Shown: piece after piece, positions 11,967-22,770 of the stretch
How positions within the stretch are numbered: position 1 is the stretch's first letter
Layout of the letters: every line of letters begins with the position of its first letter
Assembly (NCBI GenBank): GCA_028023455.1
Contig: JAQFVV010000049.1
Location: 7,741,647 to 7,805,646 of the forward strand
DNA: 64,000 nucleotides
From: Epiperipatus broadwayi
Lineage: Eukaryota > Onychophora > Udeonychophora > Euonychophora > Peripatidae
Direction of reading: 5' to 3'
Translations under genes and position numbers: made by a program
Notes under the pieces: model-generated
Seen by the model: only the letters and a program-made list of their open reading frames with translations
Told to the model about the DNA's origin: nothing
Database searches by the model: none

Positions 11967-12051
11967 GAGAGTAAAATGCATCAGTTTTGACCATTTTATC
12001 TAACCGCCCTTCCTTTTGAGAGTAAAATGCATCAGTTTTGACCATTTTATC
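11953..12051. repeat. 51-bp tandem duplication containing the polypurine tract
   Basis: Unit 1 is 11953-12003, and unit 2 is 12004-12051 (incomplete by 3 bases). The two are identical over the shared part. Because 51 is a multiple of three, a minus-strand open stretch (12132-11929) reads the same 17 residues twice (including KMVKTDAFYSQKEGR). I regard that reading frame as probably a decayed end of an internal ORF rather than a functional gene. Confidence 0.9.
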
Positions 12052-12256
12052 TCTGACAACATTAAATATTAATTTATTATTCCTTCTAAGTTTGCCTTGT
12101 TTTATATCTTTTTCTTTCCATACTAAGGGCAATCTCCAATTATGCTTTTCTTCTTTCTATGCTGGTAACATTGTTTACAATGTTCGTCCTGGATAATGAC
12201 CACGAGGACAAACTAAATTTGTGGCACAGGGATCTTTTGTAAATGAAGCTTCGGCT

Positions 12257-12441
12257 GCCGATTCTCTTGATCGGACTTTGACTAAGAAAAGGTGGCTGCA
12301 AATGGCAGGAATTTCAACTGTCTATTTTCGACTTACGCCCTGGAAAACGATGGCCGATTCTCTTGATCGGACTTTGACTAAGCAGCTGCAATGGCAGGAA
12401 TTTTCAACTGTCCATTTCCGACTTACGCTTTGGAAAACGAG
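12257..12441. repeat. ~92-bp tandem duplication inside the LTR element
   Basis: Unit 1 (12257-12352) and unit 2 (12353-12441) both begin GCCGATTCTCTTGATCGGAC and end TGGAAAACGA, with about ten differences and small indels. An 89-codon open frame on the plus strand exists only because both units lack stops in that frame. It runs against the element's transcription and is not called as a gene. Confidence 0.85.
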
Positions 12442-12499
12442 GTACAACTTACTCTGGTTGTTGCCAGTGTGCTTTTTAGAAGAGGAATGATCCCGGCCA

Positions 12500-13350
12500 A
12501 TCCGTTACGGGTACTAGAATTTATCCAGTCGAGAGCTTTAAACTTAATCCTTATCTAACTTATTTCAATACTACTCTCATCTCTTTAGATTCGAACCCTT
12601 ATACGCTCCTAATACAACTTAGATTGACTTTCATTTATATTATTTTTAAATTCATTACGAACATTATCTTACATATTTATTTATGCTACAATATTATTTT
12701 GAAACTATCACGGACACATATTTATTTATATTACAATATTACTTTAACCCATTACTTTAACTTATGTATTAACGTGCATGTACTCAGAGAAAAAAAAAAC
12801 TATTTTGCTTTATTATGATTCATTCATTATTATTTTACTAGAGATTTTTTTTTTTTATCTTGATTATTTTAAACAATTTATTTACATGCTTTTCTTAACT
12901 TACGATATTCAAAACAAACTTTTATTTTAACATGCGTATATTCAAAAAACTATTTTATTTTACTACGAATATTTTATTTATTTTCTACAGATATATTATA
13001 CTTATTTATTTAACTTGTTTTTATTTTATGTATTTCCGTTATGTTATTCATTTATTTAATTCTACAAACATTATTTCTAAATCCTTAATTTGACCCATTT
13101 ATTTAACTTGATTTTTATTTATTCGAACTGTTCATTTACAAACATTTCCTTAATTAATATGTGCGTGGAGAAAAAAAAATATTTTATTTTGTGAAGCCTC
13201 TGTTATTATTATTTGACAAAACAATCCATCATTTTAAATAGCGAAATTCTAATTCAGGCTTTTCACCTACGTCAAAATAACTATATTAGACTCATAGTCC
13301 ATTTCCGGTCCTTTTTGTTTATTTCCTTTACTATTCCGCCCGTTTACTAA
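12500..13350. other. Non-coding interior of LTR element
   Basis: AT-rich sequence between the tandem repeats and the end of the coiled-coil ORF. I see no pol motifs in any frame. In an autonomous relative this interval would hold RT and integrase. Confidence 0.5.
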
Positions 13351-13353
13351 CTT

Positions 13354-14070
13354 TTAAACTATGTCAGGTGGTTCCTTTTTTCTTTCTACAAATTCTATAA
13401 TATAAACTAACTTTCCTCTCTTATTGGTTCCGCTTATATATTTTATTGCTTTATCTCTTTTTCTCTCTGTTCTGTTTTCGACTTCGTAACTCAGAAAACC
13501 TTTATACCTAGACAAACTCCGAATTACTTCAATCTGGGAATATTTTTTTCTACGCTTTCTCTTTGTTTTAAATCTATGTCTACAGCTATTGCGAACGTTT
13601 ACTTTAACCTTTTTAAATTTTTGTAAAAACTCTTTTACGCGATTTTCTACCTTTTGATCAACATAAGTTTCTACTTTATCTGTCACAACGCTATCTGATT
13701 CTAATTCAATTTCTACCTCTTTCGTGACCTCAACTCCCTGACTTTCTTTAATTAAATCTAACTCTATAACTTCTTGGTTCTTCTCTACCTTTACCATTAT
13801 CTCACATTTTATTTCTCTTACTTCTGCTCTGAGTTCTTTAATTTCTGTTTTAACCTGACTAAATTCTGCATTCAATTCTGCTTTGAGTTCTTCTTTAAGC
13901 TCTTGTTGGCTTTGTTTAATTTCTTGACGCATTTCTTTTATCAATTCTGCTTTGAACTCTTGCATCATATTCATCATCATTTTCATCATCATTCGTGTCT
14001 CAGATACTTCTTTCTCCTTTTCTACTAACTGGGGATTTTTAAAATATATTGGGCTTTCTTTCAGATCCAT
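13354..14070 (-). CDS. Coiled-coil Gag-like protein of LTR element
   Basis: This ORF encodes 238 residues from the ATG at 14070-14068 (MDLKES...) to TAG at 13354. An in-frame TTG 15 bases upstream extends it only formally. Residues about 17-100 are a Glu/Lys-rich heptad-like coiled coil with a Met cluster at 27-36. Residues 100-145 are acidic. Residues 163-176 are strongly basic (RHRFKTKRKRRKK), suited to nucleic-acid binding or nuclear targeting. The last ~48 residues (190-238) read like a truncated chromo or chromo-shadow fold (YISGTNKRGKLVYIIEF), a weak visual similarity only. There is no zinc knuckle. It is the only substantial intact ORF in the element and lies about 350 bp after the primer-binding site, where gag starts. 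A role in particle assembly or chromatin targeting is inference. Confidence 0.6.
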   Translation of the reverse strand: MDLKESPIYFKNPQLVEKEKEVSETRMMMKMMMNMMQEFKAELIKEMRQEIKQSQQELKEELKAELNAEFSQVKTEIKELRAEVREIKCEIMVKVEKNQEVIELDLIKESQGVEVTKEVEIELESDSVVTDKVETYVDQKVENRVKEFLQKFKKVKVNVRNSCRHRFKTKRKRRKKYSQIEVIRSLSRYKGFLSYEVENRTERKRDKAIKYISGTNKRGKLVYIIEFVERKKEPPDIV

Positions 14071-14411
14071 TTTCGAAAATTTCAATTTTAAAGTACTAGC
14101 GCTTATGTTAAACTAAATTTAATATACGACTTATTTATTTATTTTTCTTACTAAGACGGAAACTCACGTTAACTCCAGACTTTTGTCCTTTTCGCTACCC
14201 GCTCTTAATGCTTTAACTCCACCCATAACATCATATTGACTCTGATTTGATAGCATAAATGTCAAAATCTCTTTTCATTTCGAAAAAAAAAAAAAAAAAG
14301 TTTTCGGTCAATTCTTTTTTTTAAAAAATTAAACACTTTCACATACGTAATTTAACTTTTTAGATTTTTATTTTCAACAAGAACAAAGTATTTCTTTACT
14401 ATTGTTTCTTA

Positions 14412-14438
14412 GGTTCAGCCCCAAGTTGGGTCTAGCCA
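14412..14438 (-). promoter_or_regulatory. tRNA-Lys-like primer-binding site
   Basis: On the minus strand, one base after the LTR end (GGTTCA), the sequence reads TGGCTAGACCCAACTTGGGG and then CTGAACC. The CCCAAC.TGGGGCT..GAACC pattern follows the well-known primer site complementary to the 3' end of tRNA-Lys (TGGCGCCCAACGTGGGGC), but with a small insertion after TGGC and a few changes. It is either a degenerate Lys site or a match to a divergent tRNA of this species. Confidence 0.6.
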
Positions 14439-14756
14439 TTGAACCGTATTCGAATATGTGTATTCGAAACACCGGCCTCTTAGGCAGAGAAGAACATACT
14501 CGGAGAGTATGTATGCCCAAACGATAGTTATAAAGTATATAACTAACGTTACATTTCCAGGACATAACTTCTTCTCGACTGTTGAGTTCAACACCAAGTT
14601 CAAAGCACTTTTTTGTTTGTGTATAAACACGGGCGCCAGCTGCTTATTCTAAAAGAATAGACAACGCATTTTGAATAGTGGCAACTAACCCAACGCCTAA
14701 ATCCACAACTAGCTCCGTTGTTTATAATCAGTAATAGATTATACTTAATTAGTGAT

Positions 14757-14843
14757 TAAAAGAATTAATAAAAGAATTTGTTAAAAAGAATTGATAAAAA
14801 GAATTGTAAAAGAATTGATAAAAAGAATTGTTAAAAAGAATTG
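14757..14843. repeat. AAAAGAATTG minisatellite in LTR
   Basis: About seven imperfect copies of a ten-base unit (AAAAGAATTG, with AATTGATAAA and AATTGTTAAA variants). The same array lies at about 10630-10718 in the other LTR, and a shorter diverged one ends the contig at 9832. Confidence 0.8.
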
Positions 14844-15584
14844 ACCGACAAATAAAGTTTAATTTTAAAGATAATTTATTAACTAACATTTATTTACTAA
14901 ATTTAAACATTTTATAATTCTAATAAAACACACGCATATTTTAAATTAACATTTCTAAATAGTCTAAATATTTCTATAGATTCAATAACAGAACACTCTA
15001 ATTTCATTAATAAATATTGGTAGAATGATCACGCACATATTAACTAATGCACATACATAATAATGATAATAAAGGACTACATAGCATTTGAAATTTAATC
15101 ACACACATATCAATAGTTCATTTATGTATGATATCAAGTTCATATAATTAGACTCTTGGAGGATTCGCACGAATTAATGAAATGCAATGGCTATTACAGT
15201 ATAAACGAAAATAAGCAAATGTTTTACCTAGGATTTTGAACGTAGATTTAACACTCTGTTTTCTTCCAGTATGAATGCTTCCAGCCGGCTGGGATGTTTC
15301 CTTGCTGAGTTTCCTGATTTTCACGATTATTACTATCGAAGACAACTAGATACGGACGGAGATTTTCTACGATGTTAAGCTGACATTATTTCACGGGAAG
15401 ATCTGCTGTTTTCATCGGACATCTGGGCTGGAGGTGAACGTGCGTTCCAAAATTTTCTCAGCACTGCATTTTGTTTCTTAGCTGACTCAATTAATTTCCG
15501 AACTGCACTCTCTCAATAACTTTGTGAACTGATTGTCTCAACTCAATTAATTTGTGGAATGAATTACTGTCCGATAAAAAAGGT

Positions 15585-15593
15585 CTATTTATA
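15585..15593 (-). promoter_or_regulatory. TATA box of 5' LTR promoter
   Basis: The minus strand reads GTATAAATAGACC, in the upstream LTR where it could drive transcription of the element leftward. There is a plausible start about 30 bases downstream near CGGACAGTAATT. Confidence 0.6.
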
Positions 15594-16061
15594 CCTGCAC
15601 CTTGTTGTCTTTCTCATATCTCCGGCAAAGATCTGTTGTCGAATTCCTTATCAATTAATCCTTTGATAAACGTGTTTTGGAAGATTGCTTAATTAGTAAT
15701 AGCCATGCAGAGATGTTGTTTTATTTTATTAATAGCCATTGCCATGTTTTTAATGATAATCTTCTTTTATTTCGCATACATTTTATTTATTTACAAATCT
15801 CAAATATATACGCACATATATTTTTAATACAATTTACTATTTAGTTTTAACATTATTTTTTCTTTAATTAAACTTGAATGAAAAGAGATTTGTATATTTA
15901 TATTTTTACGAATACTAATAAAAACTATTTAATTCCTATCTTTTTCTAAAATAAACTGAATAAACTCTTCAACATTTAATTTTATGTTTTTCTTTTACGA
16001 AAGATTACTTTAATAATAATTTTAGATAAAAATTATATGTGCCTATATCAATATAGGTACA

Positions 16062-17115
16062 ATATATATATATCAAAAAAGATCACTACAGACTTGTTGT
16101 TGCTGACAATGTTATGTAATTATTAAATTGTTTATATCTTAAAGCATGGGGAAAACTTATGAGGAATAAGATATATGAATATATGTATACAATTTTCAAT
16201 ATACCAACATATTAAAAAAATCAATTCCATTTTAATTAAAATGGATAATATATATTTCTTCATAAAGCATTTATGATGATGCTTTGTAAAAATCACTGCA
16301 CTGCAGCAGGCTTTTTAAATGCTGTTCCTTTTTTACTTACCTTGCATAAAATGGTTTAAATGCATGAATATTGAACTGTTAACACAGATGTGAAGACTGA
16401 AATATTTAATATCTCTAAGTTATCTGACTGAAAATACACATATTGTAAGTATGCTTGGTCTGAGTTTCTGTATTGCTGGATGTCTGTGATGGGAAGAAGT
16501 TGGTGAGGAATGCATTAACAAAAATAAACTTGGAAAATATATCTGCAGTCCATCAACTATTCACCCTATCACAAGATGTCGAAGGTGATAAAAACCAGTC
16601 CTTACCTTGCTATTTACTTATATCTTTAACCATTATTTAATGTAAATTATACATTATTAAACGTCAACTGTAACATAATTCTATTATATATACCAAAAGT
16701 CTAATGTCAAAACCAGAATTTTAAATACTCAAAATTATAGTAACTGATGCCATAAATGTTTTAATATAGTTTTCTTTTTAACTCTTTAATAATATATAAT
16801 GGGAAATGACTTTTTTTGGATAGCATCTTGAAAAAGTTTTTTCATGTTGAATATGTGAATGTATTTGTTGTTCAATCACTGTCTCTAGTTCTTTTAGTAA
16901 AATGAGTTCATTTCTTTAGTATGGTTCCTTAATTTAGTTTGAATTGTTAAATTACTTTGTTAATTTACTTTAATCCTTTAATTAAATTAGTTCATTAATT
17001 TAATTTTAAAATTTAATTTTATAATTTTTTAAATGCCATCAATGATTCCCATATATTCATTTATCATTTTGCTTTTGATCTCTTTTTATTAATCTTTGTA
17101 CCTTATTGGGTAGTC
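16062..17115. other. AT-rich spacer
   Basis: Genomic sequence resumes with a (TA)n tract after the LTR. No gene, element end or notable structure seen. Confidence 0.6.
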
Positions 17116-17120
17116 TAATT

Positions 17121-17318
17121 TCTCAGAGAGCAAAAACTCTCTGTGCAGTAGCGCCACTCAGTGCAAGCTAGAGTAATCAATGAATGCAGGAAATTTTGTG
17201 CATAAAATCCCATTGATTATTTTGGCTCACATTGAGTGGTGCTACTGGAAGAAGAGTTTTGCCTCTGTGAAAACAGCTTGTGTAAGCATAAAGAATGATG
17301 ATCATGTGATGATTAATA
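17121..17318 (+). mobile_element. Family B fold-back element, short copy
   Basis: GCAAAAACTCTCTGTGCAGT and CAGTAGCGCCACTCAGTGCAAG on the left are mirrored on the right by CACATTGAGTGGTGCTACTG and AGTTTTGCCTCTGT. The right side continues into the family's constant end (GCTTGTGTAAGCAT, GATCATGTGATG); the left does not. The central loop that carries the hammerhead-like core in longer copies is deleted. Confidence 0.7.
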
Positions 17319-17937
17319 GTTTGATTTGTATTGTTCTCTTTTAAATGTCCAATTCTCAGATTCTTGTAAAACATACATGAAAAATATTTATTTTCAAACA
17401 TATAATTATTAAAGTAGGCATGTATAATATATAATAAAGTATTTTCTTAGTATTATTTATATAATTATTTAAACTGGTTATTATTAGATTCTATCAAGTC
17501 ATCGACATTTCTTGATGATCTTATGTGTAGCATTTTCCCCAAATGATCTCATTACTGTAATGGTTAAGTGAATTTATATCATTATCTGTCACATTATTCG
17601 TCAAGTATTTGTGTTTATTGGAAATAGAGATTTCATGTATAATCTAATCACATATCTTAATTATTACACAAAAAATTACTTTACATTTTAATGGTTACAA
17701 TTATAGACTACACAAAAATCTTTATATTTATAATTAAATGAATGTTAGAATATTTCATCTGCCTTGTATATAAAATATTCCAAAGCAAATATCTCCTCAA
17801 CCACTATATATAAATAATATGCATAATCTTGCAAAACTTATACCCAAATGTCAGCTGATAAAAATGAGGTTTTTTCCAATGGTCAAAGAATGTGCATATC
17901 AGCAAATTTATATTGTTTAAATTGATCTTGTTATATA

Positions 17938-18435
17938 TATAAGTGTTTATATAAATGTATGGATGATTAATAAAGGTGTGATTCCCCCTTTATTGTTAAA
18001 AGAAAATTGCCTTGACAACAATTTGAAATTGTTGATTATTATTGATATTGGAAATGGCTAAGTATTAATTGGCTTTTAATGATTATTTACAAACCCATTT
18101 AGCCTTGAACATTATTACCCTTATTACTTAAGTAACACTTTGGGTGCAATTTGAAAATTATAATTGCAGTTTGTAATGTTATAATTGACTATTTATTAGT
18201 CTGCATTCAGAACAGATTTTGTATTTGCCTGTTTGAAGAGATTTATTTAAAACTTCTTTATATCAATAATTTCAATCTCTGTGGTCAAGTTGCAATCTTT
18301 AGTGTCTATATAAATATATTGGACCATTAATACAGATGGTTTTTGTTAAAGGGAGGTTGCTTTGATAACAATTTGAAATTGTTGATTGTTATTAATATTG
18401 GGATTGTCTAAGTGTTGACTGGCTTTTAATGATTT
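17938..18435 (+). repeat. Direct repeat pair, ~140 bp
   Basis: 17938-18085 and about 18300-18435 share a block with AACAATTTGAAATTGTTGAT, TATTG(G)...CTAAGTRTTRA and TGGCTTTTAATGATT, at roughly 80% identity by eye. A short piece (GTGTTGACTGGTTTTTAATG) recurs near 51737. Origin unknown. Confidence 0.65.
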
Positions 18436-18439
18436 GTAT

Positions 18440-19240
18440 AGAATTATATGTTTATAATTTATATACTAAATTTCACTATGTCAAAATATGGTGATGGTAG
18501 ACAGATGTTAGCTAATGAGATCTCAATTCTAGAATGCTGAATTTTGATGACATGATGTATTTTTCTGTGAATAGATCTAGATAAGAAGCTATTTATTCAT
18601 TTACACACTATGTGTGGTTTGACCAAACAGCATTGTTATATATATAATATTAATTTGTGTTATCTATAGAAATGTTTGATATTTTAAGTTGTAATTTTTG
18701 AGGAAAAAATCATCAAATTTCTATTAAATGTGTGTTTCTATTAGTTACTGACAGCTTCAGCAAAACTTATTGACATCCCCTAGCAGCCCAATTTCCATTT
18801 TAATGCTTTTGTAATATTCAATTTGATATTAAAATCTGAACAAATATTTAGATGTCTATTAATTTAAAGCAATACAAAAAAGGTTTTAATTAAAGTACTA
18901 CTAAAAATATATTTGAAGTATAATATCAAATAAAACATTGTGTCAAGCTGCTGATGATAACATTTATGATAGAAACATATGTACAACAGAGTTTGGTTGA
19001 ATTTTCATAAAACATTACTATTTAAAAGATTATAAATTTTTTATAGTTAATGCAAATTAAGTTAACATTGTTCATATGTGTTTATGTGTTGAAGAAGATG
19101 GGATTTGTTCAAAATTAGAAGTAATTACAAATTATGTAAATTTATAAGCAGATTATGAAAAGAGAGATACATTATAAAACATCATTTGAATATTCCCTAT
19201 AGGCAAATAACTCTACAAATTTCTTTTTCCCATTATAAAA
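18440..19240. other. AT-rich spacer
   Basis: No gene or element recognised. Confidence 0.6.
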
Positions 19241-19244
19241 TTCA

Positions 19245-19430
19245 TCAAGTGCATTGTGCTATAGTAGTAGCACATTCATCTAACACACCTATAAACTGGT
19301 TTGAAATCTTGCTGGGTAAAATTTGGCATTTCAGATTTTATTCAGGCTTATGATTTCTTTTAGGTAATTAGTCTATAGCTAAATTGAATGATCATTCATT
19401 ATTGATCAGTAAATGGGTATTTAATTATAC
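19245..19430 (+). mobile_element. tRNA-derived SINE-like repeat
   Basis: The head looks like a tRNA: an A-box-like region (GTGCTATAGTAGTAGCACA, 19257-19275) and a B-box-like region (GGTTTGAAATCTTG, about 19299-19312) at tRNA spacing. The following body (TTCAGGCTTAT, then ATTATTGATCAGTAAAT) recurs at about 34107-34153, which argues for a dispersed SINE family. No TSD was found. Confidence 0.45.
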
Positions 19431-19660
19431 TTCAACTAAAATTTAAATCTAGAAAAGAAGAATGTTCTAACTCCTTAGCAATTAGCAAGACTGATCAGTA
19501 ATGCTTTCTACTCCACTATTGCTATATAAAGTGGTAATTCTTCTCAATGAACTATTTAAATATTGTTTCACTTTTCATCAATAAAAAATTTATCTTTTAA
19601 CTTAATATTTCAATTAGGATACTAATATTATTCACAAAATAATATTTAACTTAATTAAAG

Positions 19661-19877
19661 TATAGGGGATCTTAACTCAGATTTTCAAGCACCCTTCAAC
19701 TATCCACACTATCTCATACAACTGATACACATGACCACACACATGTAGAAAAGATAAATAATCACCAATATCCGTATTTCATGCTAAACCAGCACTGTAG
19801 TGGTCATGTGTATCAGTTGTATGAGATAGAGTGGATAGTTGAAGGGTGCTTGAAAAGCTGAGTTCAGATCCCCTATA
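19661..19877. mobile_element. Family A mini fold-back, ribozyme half lost
   Basis: A 217-bp palindrome with TATAGGGGATC at both ends and arms of about 80-90 bp. Each arm carries the family A outer sequence. The left side keeps the 3' half of the hammerhead motif (minus strand GAAATAC, stem II AGCA) but CTGATGA is replaced at the loop. It may be flanked by a TATA duplication, or TATA may belong to the palindrome. Confidence 0.75.
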
Positions 19878-19884
19878 GTTACAA

Positions 19885-20340
19885 TTAAGCTCCAGGTTTG
19901 TGAAGAGTGCCTGGTTTTCAAATATTTAACAATTAAAGCAAACTGTAACATTATTTTTTTTATAATTGTTTGTTTGTATAGTCATAGTAAAATTTATCTC
20001 GAGTGGTTTTTTTTTTTTAGAGTTGAAATGGTCACACTTGTTTGCAAATAACTGTGGTGGTTAATTACTTATAAAATAATGATTTTCCCACCCCTCCCAA
20101 GAGTACATCACATTTACTTTTTCTTTTTTTTTTCACTTTAGAAAATCAAAATTAAGGGACACACATCTGGATTGAAATTTTAAATTTTGTACCACCTCCC
20201 TATTTGATTTCAGTGAATACAATAATAACTTGTTTTGTACTATTTGCCACAGTGGTAGAGTGGCAGATGAATAGATGACGTTTCAGAAGGAAAGGAAAAG
20301 AAACTAAAAATAAGATATACCTTACTTTGTCACTTGATTA
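19885..20340. other. AT-rich spacer
   Basis: No gene seen. Poly(T) runs near 20009 and 20122. Confidence 0.55.
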
Positions 20341-20342
20341 AA

Positions 20343-20558
20343 TAATTAAATGACTTATTACTTGGGGCTTTATATGCAGTTCGAACACAAAAAGTCAGAC
20401 ATGGACCGCTACTCATGGAGCTTATAGTCCAAAGTTTCCATACTACTGCCCCATAACGCGCAAAGCAATTGAATGCAGTTGTTTTAATCAATCTGCCATT
20501 ATGGTGTTCATTATCAATGATTATGAGGCATGGATCCTCGAAAACGTTAAGCCTATCG
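20343..20558 (-). pseudogene. Possible LINE C-terminal coding relic
   Basis: A minus-strand frame is open for about 70 codons in a locally less AT-rich patch, and reads RLNVFEDPCL followed later by HHNGRLIK. RLxVFExRCL is a common phrase in the segment after the RT domain of several animal LINE families. The match is short and the downstream part is not recognised, so this may be chance. Confidence 0.28.
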
Positions 20559-20559
20559 A

Positions 20560-21690
20560 TATTAATATTTAATTTATATCTTCTCCACTAAAACTTACTT
20601 ATAAATAAGTGTTTTGTTTACAAATAATCATAATAAGTTCAACATTTTATTTTTTATATATTTCGTTGTGTTAATATTTCAAAATTTCAAAATGAAAATA
20701 TAACATTATCAAATGTGCGTCTTATTATTTTTTATTTTCACCCGAACAAAAGTTTTTCTTAAATTTGTTTTACTTATTCATTATGTTTACAGATTTATTT
20801 ATTTTTTTTCCAAATCATTAAAAAAACATGGACAAGAAAAGCAAATTGTCATTAGATAAGTTTTCCTAGTCAATATAAATAAGAATTGTACATTAAAAAA
20901 AAAAACCACTTGAATAAATTGGAAGTAAAAAAACATTAAACAAAAGTCCTGTAATCTCTACTCCAGCTTTTTTCTCCCAAAAAAATCCCATTTAAATTCT
21001 GAAGAAATTCCAGTGTGTGTGTTTTTAATCTAAATTATTGCTTTTCCTTATATCAAATATTTTAATTAGAACAAAAAAAAAGTTGTTCTTTCTTTTTATT
21101 TCAGTAATGGGGAAAAAAGTAATATAAAAACATATCAAGTATATAATGTCAAAGTAATGTTTTGATTTTAAAAAGTTAAACGAATAAATAAAGAGATGCA
21201 CATTATTTGTAATAGCATTATTGCAAATAATGTCATGCGCAATTTAACTCAAGGGAACGGTGACAAACATAAGAGCTTAAGATTCGGGAACGATTCTGAA
21301 AAAACTAAAAAATTTCGATTGATTGAACTAAGTAAAAGCACTGTGTTGATTTACTTACATTGTTACACTATATCATATAATATATGCAAACAACTGATCA
21401 CAAGATTTTTTGTAATAAAACGAGCACCTCTCTACTGCCAAATATAGTAAAATTAAGAAGTACGTGATTACGAGATGGTAGTGCATTTAAATCGTTATGC
21501 CTAAACTAATTCTATTTTTGCATCTAACAATGAGGGTTCGAATTAAAAACCTTATTGATAAATCCAAAACTGTAAACTGATTGGAAATGATTTAAATTTG
21601 CTACAATCTGATAATTACTGATTACTATTCTTTCTGTAGAGGGCACTAGAGTAGAGAATTGCTTTATTGTATATTATCTAAGGTAAAAAA
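20560..21690. other. AT-rich spacer
   Basis: An open frame of 83 codons at 21196-21447 has no recognisable motif, and I do not call it. Otherwise poly(A) tracts only. Confidence 0.5.
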
Positions 21691-21699
21691 AATGTTCTA

Positions 21700-22770
21700 G
21701 GCTACTATGGGAGGGTGGGGAGATTGTTGCAATTAGCCTCAGGAAGATGCACACCCCTACCAGACTAAGTGGTCTTGGGCTGCACTCACTGAAAGTGTTT
21801 AGATTCCAGTGGGCTTTCAACTTATTTTCGAGACTGAAACATATTATTCCTCAAGAATTTTATTTAGCTGATGTTGATCCCACAGACACCCCACCTTGGG
21901 CAATGAATTGCTGGTTGGCTGAGTTATTATTTAAAATTTTAAAAATGAACCTAATTCCTAATCCATCTAAATCACAAAAAGTTCAATACTGGGAGCTTAT
22001 TATCTCATTAATGAAGCAATAGTGTCAATTAAATCAAGCCTTAACATGTCAACATTTAATCTGCTGAAAAAGTTCAGATGGTAGGATCTGGAGCCAAAAT
22101 ACTTTGATTTCCTGATAAAAATAAATTTAAATGCACTACCCACTTGTAGCTTTTTAACAAGAAACCATGGATTTACTTCAATTGATGGACTATGTGGTTT
22201 ATGTCACAGAGATGAAGACATGATTGAACACATTTTTGGTGTATGCAGTTATTTGCAAGTCTGTAAAACATTTATTAGCTTAATTTACAAACATAAGGCT
22301 CATTGATACCTGCATTGATACAAGGAATTAAAGCGGGAGTTTTTGCCAATATTAGAAATGCCACTTTTTTAATATATAGTTTATGGCTAACTCGATGTGA
22401 TATTCTCTTCAATTCCAATTGTACAGATCCTCTGAAGTTTCTAATTAGGAAAATCAGAATGATAAAAGAAAGAGACAATCGAATATCATCGCAAGCTTTA
22501 TTCAATAGCACATGGGATCTAATTGACATTTAAAGATCAGATTGTATATTATCAATTACCTTTCTTTAGAAAAGAAATATATATTTATATAAAATTGAAT
22601 TTTTATTTTACCTTTTTTATTTAATAGTTAACACTTGGCAGAATCTGTCTATTGAACTTTAATTTGCCAATTGATTTTATCATACATACTATATATTTAT
22701 TTTCCTTTTTTTTTCTGGATTAATAAAGTTTTTTGTTTTGTTTTTTTTTTTTTGATTAAAAAAAAAAAAA
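21700..22770 (+). mobile_element. 5'-truncated LINE, 3' end
   Basis: The last third of a LINE ORF2, 3' UTR and tail. It is the same family as the larger copy at 59790-64000: both have a GLGLH start to the linker, a PTDxPP motif, a CGLCH zinc finger and a terminal KERDxR...TWxxID block. It ends with AATAAAG and a T-rich then A-rich tail at 22725-22770. Its tail serves as the insertion site for a second copy. Confidence 0.8.
21726..22533 (+). pseudogene. LINE ORF2 C-terminus (zinc-finger region), decayed
   Basis: Reading frames: 21747-22022 is open and contains GLGLHSLKVF and VDPTDTPPW. After a stop and frameshift, about 22108-22290 reads GLCGLCHRDEDMIEHIF and then GVC, a CX2CH...H...C zinc-finger-like motif of the type found after RT in non-LTR elements. 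22303-22530 then reads LIQGIKAGVF and MIKERDNRIS, ending TWDLIDI at TAA 22531-22533. At least two frame disruptions are seen. In intact elements this region helps bind RNA or DNA during target-primed reverse transcription. Confidence 0.75.

Larger units (their letters stand above)
9464..16061 (-). mobile_element. Non-autonomous LTR retrotransposon (minus strand)
   Basis: Two long terminal direct repeats (9464-11947 including a gap; 14440-16061) flank a 2.49-kb interior. On the minus strand each LTR begins TGTACC and ends GGTTCA, the usual TG...CA. A primer-binding site follows the first LTR (14438 downward), a polypurine tract precedes the second (11966-11953), and one coiled-coil ORF lies inside. 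No protease, RT, RNase H or integrase is visible. It depends on another element, like a LARD-type derivative. The flanks are (TA)n on both sides, so a 4- or 6-bp TSD (ATAT/ATATAT) is possible but not provable. The LTRs differ at about eight substitutions and two small indels seen by eye, so the insertion is young. Superfamily probably Gypsy-like, uncertain. Confidence 0.85.
14440..16061 (-). repeat. 5' LTR of the retrotransposon, complete
   Basis: A 1622-bp complete LTR, TGTACC...GGTTCA on the minus strand. A TATA box at 15593-15585 places transcription start near 15555-15560, giving a U3 of roughly 500 bases and a long R-U5. A minisatellite of ten-base units (AAAAGAATTG and variants) spans about 14757-14843. 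A 65-codon open frame (15345-15148) is shared with the other LTR but begins at TTG, not ATG. Confidence 0.88.

Noticed and set aside
12221-12490. 89-codon plus-strand frame inside the LTR element
   Set aside because: It runs antisense to the element and is created by a tandem duplication lacking stops. No motif.
13774-14028. 84-codon plus-strand frame
   Set aside because: The antisense shadow of the coiled-coil ORF; Phe/His-rich because it is the complement of Glu/Met codons.
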